This document shows positions 7,032 to 13,257 of a stretch of DNA of 15,019 nt, one piece after another; the first letter of the stretch is position 1; the number at the start of each line of letters is the position of its first letter. Source of the DNA: Desulfoprunum sp. (lineage in GTDB: Bacteria; Desulfobacterota; Desulfobulbia; Desulfobulbales; Desulfocapsaceae); assembly GCA_030696435.1 (NCBI GenBank), contig JAUYSF010000198.1, forward strand, positions 1-15,019, read 5' to 3'. Below the pieces are notes generated by a model. It was not told where the DNA came from, did no database searches, and saw only the letters and a program-made list of their open reading frames with translations. The position numbers and the translations under genes were made by a program.

Positions 7032-8276
7032 TCACCTTTTTTCCTCAAAAAATCGGCGCATCAGAGGGGCGCTGGTAATACTGGTGACAAGCGCCATGAC
7101 GATAAGGGCGACGAAGACCTGATGATTGATCAGACCGGCCTCGAAAGCCAGGCTGCCCAGAATGATCTCCATGGCCCCACGGGCATTCAGGCCAAAGCCG
7201 ATGGCCATGCTGTGCCGCCCGGACATGCCTCCCAAACGGGCCCCGATTCCAGCCCCGGCCACCTTGCCGACAAAGGCCAGACCAAGGACCAGCGCAACGA
7301 TCCCCAAATCGAAATTCTGCACGAAATCGACCTTCAGGCCGATCGACACAAAGAACAGGGGGGCAAAGAAATTGGTGACAAACTGGTGCATGATCTCACG
7401 GGCCTGTTCCCGCAGATGAACGGAATCGCCAATGGTGAGTCCGGCGATAAAGGCCCCGAGGATGGCATGGATATGGATGCTCTCGGTAAAGGCCGCACAG
7501 AGCAGGCAGAGGCCAAGGCTCATGGCCAGCACGCCTCCGGGCCAGGACAGACGCGATTGAATCCAGGGCAGGCTCCGGTTGAGAATGAACCTCCCGACTA
7601 CCAGCATAAAGGCGGCAAAAGCGACGATGTAGGCGACAGTATAGCCGATTCCGGCCCTTTCTCCGCTCTGTCCCACCATCGACAGGATAAAAGAGAAAAT
7701 GAGCCAACCCACGACATCGTTGAAAATAGCCGAAGCAATGATGACCATGCCGATTTCGGTCTTCAACATCTTCATGTCCAGCAGGATCCTGGCAATGACC
7801 GGCAGGGCCGAGATAGACATGGCGGTGCCGAGGAAGAGGGCAAACAGCAGATGATCCGTGCCACTATCGAGATGAAACCATCCGGGCAAGAACCAGGCCA
7901 CCGCAAAGCCCGTGACAAAAGGGAGAATCATACTGCCAAAGCCAGTGTAGACCGCGACCTTGCCATGTTGGAGAAACAGGGATAAGCGCAGCTCAAGGCC
8001 TGCGACAAACAGCAGCAGGATCACCGAGAGTGAAAAAATGGCATCAAGTGCCAGGGAGACATGGACGTTGGTGGCAAAGGGAAAAAGGGTACTGTACGTC
8101 GAGGGCGAGATCGCCCCGAGAACCGTAGGCCCGAGGGCCACACCGATAAGCAGCTCTCCCATGACCATGGGCAGCCCGATTTTCTTGCCGAATTCTGCGG
8201 CTATGCGGGACAATATCAGCATCGTGCTGATGGCCAGCAGCAGCACGACGAGATCATGTTGGCTCAATTTTGCCAT
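7032..8276 (-). CDS. CPA2-family cation:proton antiporter (KefB/NapA type membrane domain)
   Basis: A 414-residue membrane protein with about 12 hydrophobic helices, typical of the Na+/H+ exchanger domain of monovalent cation:proton antiporters-2. Visible signatures are LPMVMGELLIGVALGPTVLG near residues 36-55, LLLFVAGLEL, the MSISALPVIARIL stretch, and FNDVVGW with N186-D187. An Asn-Asp pair at this place is seen in exchangers thought to be electroneutral, whereas electrogenic ones have Asp-Asp. The chain ends straight after the last helix, so there is no KefC-type TrkA_N/RCK regulatory domain. The ATG at 8276 is 7 nt after the stop of the universal stress protein gene, so the two are surely co-transcribed. 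No good ribosome-binding site is visible, which suggests translational coupling. An open frame extends 26 codons upstream, but it overlaps the usp gene and is not hydrophobic. The transported ion is not predictable. Confidence 0.93.
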   Translation of the reverse strand: MAKLSQHDLVVLLLAISTMLILSRIAAEFGKKIGLPMVMGELLIGVALGPTVLGAISPSTYSTLFPFATNVHVSLALDAIFSLSVILLLFVAGLELRLSLFLQHGKVAVYTGFGSMILPFVTGFAVAWFLPGWFHLDSGTDHLLFALFLGTAMSISALPVIARILLDMKMLKTEIGMVIIASAIFNDVVGWLIFSFILSMVGQSGERAGIGYTVAYIVAFAAFMLVVGRFILNRSLPWIQSRLSWPGGVLAMSLGLCLLCAAFTESIHIHAILGAFIAGLTIGDSVHLREQAREIMHQFVTNFFAPLFFVSIGLKVDFVQNFDLGIVALVLGLAFVGKVAGAGIGARLGGMSGRHSMAIGFGLNARGAMEIILGSLAFEAGLINHQVFVALIVMALVTSITSAPLMRRFFEEKR

Positions 8277-8283
8277 AGAAGCA

Positions 8284-9162
8284 TCAATCGGGGATGCGCG
8301 AATGGACGATAAGCATGTTGCACGGCATGCGTTCCAGGATATGCTCCATGTCATGGGTAAAAATGCGGTCTATGATACCATATCTCCCGTCCGGTGAATT
8401 GATGACCAGGAGATCGGCCCCGGAGTTTTCGGTATACTGCCGGATAGCAAATCCGGGCCGACCGGCAATTACCTTGCTGTTGACCGGGATCTCGCCCGGA
8501 TTGCAGGAATCAATCAGATTCTGCAGGGCCATAACTTCCTGTCCGAAGAGCTGATCTTTGACCTGCGTGCTCTCACCCTCGGGACTGTCATCCGACATGG
8601 CCATCGCCAGACCCGACTGATCCACCTCCCTGACCACATGAATTTTCCTACTCCCGACCTGTTTGGCGAAATACACGGCGGTATTCAAGGTAGGCAGGGT
8701 CTTAGGATGGGCAACGCAACTGACGACGATCTCCTGAAATGAGCTCCCGGACACCTTGGGTTCGATAAGCAACAGCAGAGAGCACTTGGCCCGGCGGCTC
8801 ATCCCCCGGGCGACTGAACCGAGATAATAGCGCAGGACATTTTCCCGGCGCAGAGCCCCGAGGACGAGGAGATCGACTAGGTTGTCCTTGCAGATCCTGA
8901 GTAGACAGGAAATCGGCTCACCGCTCTGCCAGATCATCCTCGACTCCCTGTCGATTCCCAGCCTGCCACATATCTCCTGCAGGACCGCCTCCTTGCCGGA
9001 GGTCCGCTTGCCGACATGGATCAGCAACAATTGCGCTGTGAAGGTATCGGCAAGCCGTGCCGCCTCGGCCAATACCGCTTCCAGTCTCGGGGAAAAGGCA
9101 ACCGCCACCGCGAGAGTTTGAAAGGGGTAGGATGAGCGGCCTTTCAATTTGCTGTAATCCAT
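8284..9162 (-). CDS. Universal stress protein with tandem Usp domains
   Basis: A 292-residue cytoplasmic protein with two UspA-like alpha/beta domains (about 12-140 and 145-290). The first repeat begins with TLAVAVAFSPRLEAVLAEAA and ends with LVLGALRRENVLRYYLGSVA, a modified form of the G-x2-G-x9-G-S/T nucleotide loop in which the first glycines are reduced. The second repeat ends with LLVINSPDGRYGIIDRIF and CNMLIV. It lies 7 nt before an antiporter gene; such Usp/antiporter pairs are common and suggest that the Usp modulates transport. The start is uncertain: ATG at 9162 fits the domain start, while ATG at 9264 would add 34 residues of weaker codon bias. Neither has a clear ribosome-binding site. 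The upstream VWA gene is on the same strand. Confidence 0.88.
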   Translation of the reverse strand: MDYSKLKGRSSYPFQTLAVAVAFSPRLEAVLAEAARLADTFTAQLLLIHVGKRTSGKEAVLQEICGRLGIDRESRMIWQSGEPISCLLRICKDNLVDLLVLGALRRENVLRYYLGSVARGMSRRAKCSLLLLIEPKVSGSSFQEIVVSCVAHPKTLPTLNTAVYFAKQVGSRKIHVVREVDQSGLAMAMSDDSPEGESTQVKDQLFGQEVMALQNLIDSCNPGEIPVNSKVIAGRPGFAIRQYTENSGADLLVINSPDGRYGIIDRIFTHDMEHILERMPCNMLIVHSRIPD

Positions 9163-9294
9163 TGGTTCTGCACGAGGGAATAAGAGGATTTTTCCAGGAA
9201 GGTCAAAGACCTCCCCCGGCCCTGCACACGTCGATGCTGATTGCAGCCTATCGTATTTCTCCATCCGGTACAACAACCATATTCTCAGCGCTGC

Positions 9295-11007
9295 CTAGCG
9301 TTGCAGCAATTCGCTCATCTCCACCATTTTGACGAACTCGGCCCGGTAGCCGTCACGATCCTCACCCTTCGCCGACCGGGCTAGGTTCAGAATATCGCCA
9401 TAGCCATAGTTTTTAAGATATTCGGAATCGCCGAGTTTCATGCCGAAGGCCGCTACCGCTGTAGCAAAGCGAAAATCGATGCTGCCGGCGGCTCCATCAT
9501 CGTTGTCGTCTCGCAGAATGCGCTCGATCTTGCTGGAGGTGCTCTTCTGTAAGGGTTTGAAGCGGACCTTGACGGTCATCAGCTCGTTGCCACCCGGGAG
9601 GACGGCACTTTTTTTCTGGTATTTAAGGGGATCAACCACGACCGGGGCCTTTTCCCCAACCGGCACGACCTCATAGAGGGCGGTAACCCGATGTCCGACC
9701 CCAATCTCACCGGCGTCTTTCGTATCGTCATTAAACTCCTCATCGGCCAGGGCCCGGTTTTCATAACCGATCAGCCGGTAGGCGGCAACCTTGGCCGGAT
9801 TGAATTCGACCTGGATCTTGACATCGTTTGCCAGGGCGAACATGGTGCCGCTCATCTCCTTGACCAGCACTTTTTTGGCCTCAAGCAACGAGTCGATATA
9901 GGCGTAGTTGCCGTTACCCTTGTCGGCCAGGATCTCCATGGTATCGTCATGATAATTGCCCTCACCAAAACCGAGCAGGGTCAGATAAACCCCGGATTTG
10001 CGCTTGTCCTCGACCAATTTTTCCAACTCTCCACGGCTGGTGATGCCGACGTTGAAATCACCGTCAGAGGCCAGAATCACCCGGTTGTTGCCGCCCGGCA
10101 TAAAGGTCTGTTTGGCCAGATCATAGGCGGTAAGGATACCCTGTGAGGCATGGGTTGAGCCGCCCGACTCCAGATCTTCAATGGCCGCCAACAGGGTCTT
10201 TTTCTCATCGCCTGCGGTCGGTGGTAGGACCACCCGGTCGGAACCGGCATAGGCCACAATTGCCACCCGGTCACGGCCATCGAGTTGGCCGACCAGCAAG
10301 GTCATGGCCTTTTTCAGGAGCGGCAGTTTGTCCGGGCTACTCATCGAACCGGAGACATCGATAAGGAAGACCAAATTCGACGGTGGCAGATCCTTTTTGG
10401 CAATATCTCTGGCCTGAAGACCGATACGCACCAACCTGTCTTTGGGCTGCCAGGGACATGGTCCGCCCTCCAGGGTCAGGGAAAAGGGTTCCTTGTCCGG
10501 CTGGGGATAGCTGTAATCGAAGTAATTAATCATCTCTTCCACCCGGATCGCACCCGCCGGCGGCAGACTGCCCTGTTCGATAAATCTTCTGATATTGCTG
10601 TAGGAGGCGGTATCGACATCAATCGAGAAGGTCGATAAGGGATCGTTGCCAACGGCGATAAACCCGTTCTCCTTGTTTGGCGTGTAGGATTCGGTATTCA
10701 TCTGCTGCGGCGGTGGCATGAAACGAGCACTATCGCCTGCGACCATACTCGGCAGCGCCGCCACGGCCATCCGGCGGGATTCGAGACTGCCCCCGGACAG
10801 CTCCGCCTGTTTCTGCATGTCCACCTTATTTGCGGCAGGGGCGGCGGGTGCTAGAAGTTGCTGTTCACCCTTCGCCACCGGCATGGACTTTTCTTTGACC
10901 GGGACCTGTTCTCCCGGCGTCACCTCCGTCTGCGTGGTGGTTGATTGGCTGCAGCCATAGATACAGCACAGGGCCGCAAGCAATACGTATTTTTTTCCTT
11001 TGTTCAT
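9295..11007 (-). CDS. YfbK-like von Willebrand factor A domain lipoprotein
   Basis: A 570-residue protein with the architecture of E. coli YfbK (575 residues): a lipoprotein signal, a low-complexity linker, the YfbK N-terminal domain (about 105-205), a VWA domain (about 208-385) and a C-terminal DUF3520 region to the end. The signal peptide ends in IYGC with Cys19 as the lipidation site, and Ser at +2 favours the outer membrane. YfbK-family hallmarks include DPLSTFSIDVDTASYSNIRR and RVEEMINYFDYSYPQP. The MIDAS is intact: D217-V-S-G-S, the downstream Thr in GGSTHA and ASDGDFNVG. The start at 11007 is fixed by AAGGAG 6 nt upstream; the frame is open another 101 codons but overlaps the divergent sigma gene and carries no domain. 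It diverges from a sigma factor and anti-sigma factor, suggesting it belongs to that regulon. The function of YfbK proteins is poorly known. Confidence 0.92.
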   Translation of the reverse strand: MNKGKKYVLLAALCCIYGCSQSTTTQTEVTPGEQVPVKEKSMPVAKGEQQLLAPAAPAANKVDMQKQAELSGGSLESRRMAVAALPSMVAGDSARFMPPPQQMNTESYTPNKENGFIAVGNDPLSTFSIDVDTASYSNIRRFIEQGSLPPAGAIRVEEMINYFDYSYPQPDKEPFSLTLEGGPCPWQPKDRLVRIGLQARDIAKKDLPPSNLVFLIDVSGSMSSPDKLPLLKKAMTLLVGQLDGRDRVAIVAYAGSDRVVLPPTAGDEKKTLLAAIEDLESGGSTHASQGILTAYDLAKQTFMPGGNNRVILASDGDFNVGITSRGELEKLVEDKRKSGVYLTLLGFGEGNYHDDTMEILADKGNGNYAYIDSLLEAKKVLVKEMSGTMFALANDVKIQVEFNPAKVAAYRLIGYENRALADEEFNDDTKDAGEIGVGHRVTALYEVVPVGEKAPVVVDPLKYQKKSAVLPGGNELMTVKVRFKPLQKSTSSKIERILRDDNDDGAAGSIDFRFATAVAAFGMKLGDSEYLKNYGYGDILNLARSAKGEDRDGYRAEFVKMVEMSELLQR

Positions 11008-11106
11008 GATGATCTCCTTTGAAGTGAAATGGATGGGTGTTGAACTGTGTCCTGCTTCCTGTTTTTCTGACGGACCCGGTTTTGGAATGTGTCGCAAAAA
11101 AATTTC

Positions 11107-11134
11107 GGAATGGGTATTTTCCTCAAAACGTTTA
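11107..11134 (+). promoter_or_regulatory. Possible ECF-type promoter before the sigma factor gene
   Basis: GGAATG (11107-11112) and CGTTTA (11129-11134) are 16 nt apart, the spacing of ECF sigma promoters, whose -35 elements often start GGAA. The site is in the 168-nt divergent region, about 40 nt before the sigma ATG, and would allow autoregulation. The match is loose. Confidence 0.22.
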
Positions 11135-11175
11135 TTTCGTAACATCGCCTGTGCTCGAAACGGGAAAGAATCTTC

Positions 11176-11976
11176 ATGGATTACAAGGACAAGGTATTTG
11201 CCGAACTGGACATGATCCACCGTCTGGCCACCCGGCGTTTTTCCAACCCCGTTCTGGCCGAAGAGGCGGTACTCTTTGCCCTCGACGGCCTTGAGGCAGG
11301 CGACTGGCAACGCTTACGGGAGTATGCCGGGCAGAGCTCATTCACCACCTACCTGGCCTCCCTGACCTATCGCCTGTTTGAAGATTTCGCCCGCCGCCGC
11401 TTCGGCCGGAAAAGACCACCGCTGTGGATCCGCACCCTTGGCGGCATCCATGCCCTGCTCTTTCGTTTTCTCTGCCTCGAACGGCTGCCGGTCTCAGAGG
11501 CCGTGGAATACGTGGCCCAGCGCCGGAGACTCCCGAATCACCAGGAGATCGAGCAGGCCGCCTGGACCATCCTCGAAAAGGTCGTCGACTGCCGTTCTCA
11601 CCAAGCCCTGGAGGTGACAATCGATGAGGCCGACAACGCCGGCTGCCATGAAGACTCGGCTGTCGAACGCTTCGAGGCTGAAGATCAGGCCAATTTTCTC
11701 GGAGTGCTCTTTGCCGGAATCTTCGACCGCGATGGTGGAGCACAACTCGCCCGTTCCTGCGCCGGATTGTTCGATCTGCAGATCGAGCTGTCCGCCGAGG
11801 AGCGGCTCCTGCTCAAGATGTGTTATCAGGACAATATCAGCGTCACCAGGGCCGGGGAGATCCTCGGCTTGAACAGACACCAGGTGCACGGTCGCCTGCG
11901 CCGTCTCCTGGCACGGCTGTCGGAAACCTTCGCAACGGCCGGTATTGCCGACGAATTACGAGAACTTCTTGTTTGA
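11176..11976 (+). CDS. ECF-like sigma-70 family RNA polymerase sigma factor with long inter-domain linker
   Basis: A 266-residue alternative sigma factor. Region 2 covers about residues 8-77, with the promoter-melting segment around SSFTTYLASLTYRLFEDFAR. Region 4 is at about 205-250: LSAEERLLLKMCYQDNISV followed by the helix-turn-helix AGEILGLNRHQVHGRLRRL. About 125 residues separate the two, far more than the short linker of ordinary ECF factors (usually near 190 residues in all). The linker is partly acidic and includes a possible helical section (SEAVEYVAQRRRLPNHQEIE). It lies 80 nt before an anti-sigma gene, presumably its partner, and is divergent from the VWA lipoprotein gene. A weak purine stretch (GGGAAAGAA) precedes the ATG. 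Its target promoters are unknown. Confidence 0.85.
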   Translation: MDYKDKVFAELDMIHRLATRRFSNPVLAEEAVLFALDGLEAGDWQRLREYAGQSSFTTYLASLTYRLFEDFARRRFGRKRPPLWIRTLGGIHALLFRFLCLERLPVSEAVEYVAQRRRLPNHQEIEQAAWTILEKVVDCRSHQALEVTIDEADNAGCHEDSAVERFEAEDQANFLGVLFAGIFDRDGGAQLARSCAGLFDLQIELSAEERLLLKMCYQDNISVTRAGEILGLNRHQVHGRLRRLLARLSETFATAGIADELRELLV

Positions 11977-12056
11977 GAACCGGTTCAGGGGACACAACGA
12001 CTGCCCCGGTCCGTCAGTGATCAAAGGGATAGGGATAATTTTTACGGGTGCTTCTC

Positions 12057-13091
12057 ATGGCAGAAAAGACAATCGATACAATCACGGCGGCACAGAAAAG
12101 GACGGCCCTTTTGGCCCTGACTGCGGATAGTGGGAAAAATGCAGGATCATGCCTGACTCCGGCCTCTATGACAGCCTTCCTTGACGGCTCCTGCTCTTCT
12201 GCAGAGAAAGAAGCCGCACTGAGACATATCAGCCTGTGCCAACGCTGCTATGGCGAATGGCTGGTCCTTGCCGAACTACAGCTGGAGAGCGACAGAAAGT
12301 ACCAGAAAAAAGAGAGACGCCCCTTCTTCCTCCGGCCCGCCAATCTTGCAGCCATCGCCTCGGCTATGGCCGCCATGGTCTGCATCGGCCTTTTCCTCGA
12401 CATCAACCCGTTCACCTACCGGATAGACAAGCAAACGGTACCACCCGTCGCCACCATGAAGGGGAAACTGCCAAAGGCCCCGGCGGCCTCTGCCCCGGCC
12501 TTGCAAAACCAAGTGGCAACAGATTCTGCCGCGCTCCCCGCCCCGGCACAGCTGAAGGAAAAGCTGGAGAAACAACAGGCAACCATCCCGCAGAAAAAGA
12601 TGTCCGCCACAGACCACGAGAAAAAAACCACATCCTCGGAAAAGATTGCAAGAAGGCAAGCATCCGTCAAGCCTAATACAGTGGCCCCACCTCAGCCACC
12701 GCCGACCCCGGCTGAAAAACCTGCAGCCTCGCCGCTCCTCCAGCCCGATGTCGAACAGGCGGCCGGGGCAGCCGCCCCGCTGGAAATGCGCATACACGAA
12801 GAGATACAGGACCAAGCACCATCGCCCGGCTCATTTCTGCAATGGCAGCAAGAGCTGATTGCCGTCTGTCGCGAAAAAGACCCTACGAAGCTGAACAACG
12901 ATCGTCTCCACCGTCTTTTTAGTGCCGGAAAAAAGGCACTACCGGTCTGGCGACACGAGCAACCGCCGTCAGCTGCAGATCAATCCCTGCAGCTCCTGCT
13001 CCTCCGCATACTCGACCAGACTCAAAGCGAAGAGCAGGTGCTCAAGGGCTGCCAAGAGATCCTTACCGAAGTCGAACGGGAAAGGCGATAG
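12057..13091 (+). CDS. Membrane-bound zinc-finger anti-sigma factor with large periplasmic part
   Basis: A 344-residue single-pass membrane protein following the sigma gene. The cytoplasmic part (about 1-95) contains LTPASMTAFLDGSCSSAEKE and HISLCQRCYGEW, the H-x3-C-x2-C zinc motif of ZAS anti-sigma domains that clasp sigma factors. A hydrophobic segment (about 97-118, ANLAAIASAMAAMVCIGLFL) is the membrane anchor. The rest is a Pro/Ala/Lys-rich linker of about 120 residues and a helical C-terminal domain (about 255-344) resembling no family I recognise. The inference is that an envelope signal acting on the periplasmic part releases the sigma factor. The start is taken at ATG 12057; a GTG three codons upstream is possible, and the ribosome-binding site is unclear. 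The linker composition differs from neighbouring genes but the reading frame is intact. Confidence 0.87.
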   Translation: MAEKTIDTITAAQKRTALLALTADSGKNAGSCLTPASMTAFLDGSCSSAEKEAALRHISLCQRCYGEWLVLAELQLESDRKYQKKERRPFFLRPANLAAIASAMAAMVCIGLFLDINPFTYRIDKQTVPPVATMKGKLPKAPAASAPALQNQVATDSAALPAPAQLKEKLEKQQATIPQKKMSATDHEKKTTSSEKIARRQASVKPNTVAPPQPPPTPAEKPAASPLLQPDVEQAAGAAAPLEMRIHEEIQDQAPSPGSFLQWQQELIAVCREKDPTKLNNDRLHRLFSAGKKALPVWRHEQPPSAADQSLQLLLLRILDQTQSEEQVLKGCQEILTEVERERR

Positions 13092-13107
13092 CTATCTCCA
13101 CCGCCAT

Positions 13108-13121
13108 GATTTGCGCAAATC
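13108..13121. repeat. 14-bp perfect palindrome GATTTGCGCAAATC
   Basis: A self-complementary site without a loop, between the anti-sigma stop and the promoter of the PAS kinase. Its symmetry fits a dimeric regulator's operator, and its position upstream of the -35 at 13174 allows a role in control of the kinase gene. No regulator is identified and chance cannot be excluded. Confidence 0.35.
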
Positions 13122-13173
13122 TTTCATGCGGCCTGGAACCATGTTTTCCACCTTGATGGCCGGATGATTGTAT

Positions 13174-13203
13174 TTGTATTTCCGCAGACAAAGCAGGTAT
13201 ACT
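13174..13203 (+). promoter_or_regulatory. Sigma70-type promoter for the PAS hybrid kinase
   Basis: TTGTAT (13174-13179) and TATACT (13198-13203) are separated by 18 nt, 55 nt upstream of the ATG. The -10 is one base from consensus. With GGAG 6 nt before the ATG at 13258, this gives a complete expression signal for the kinase gene separate from the sigma operon. Confidence 0.55.
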
Positions 13204-13257
13204 ATCAGCAAAGACACCGTGCAGCCGTCCGTCTCCATTCTCCGAACTGGAGTAACA

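Noticed and set aside
6990..7985. 331-codon plus-strand open frame
   Set aside because: It is antisense to the cation:proton antiporter and has the same low-complexity polar composition, with no domain.
11008..11310. 101-codon N-terminal extension of the VWA protein
   Set aside because: It overlaps the divergent sigma gene and would bury the lipoprotein signal; the strong ribosome-binding site at 11014-11019 fixes the start at 11007.
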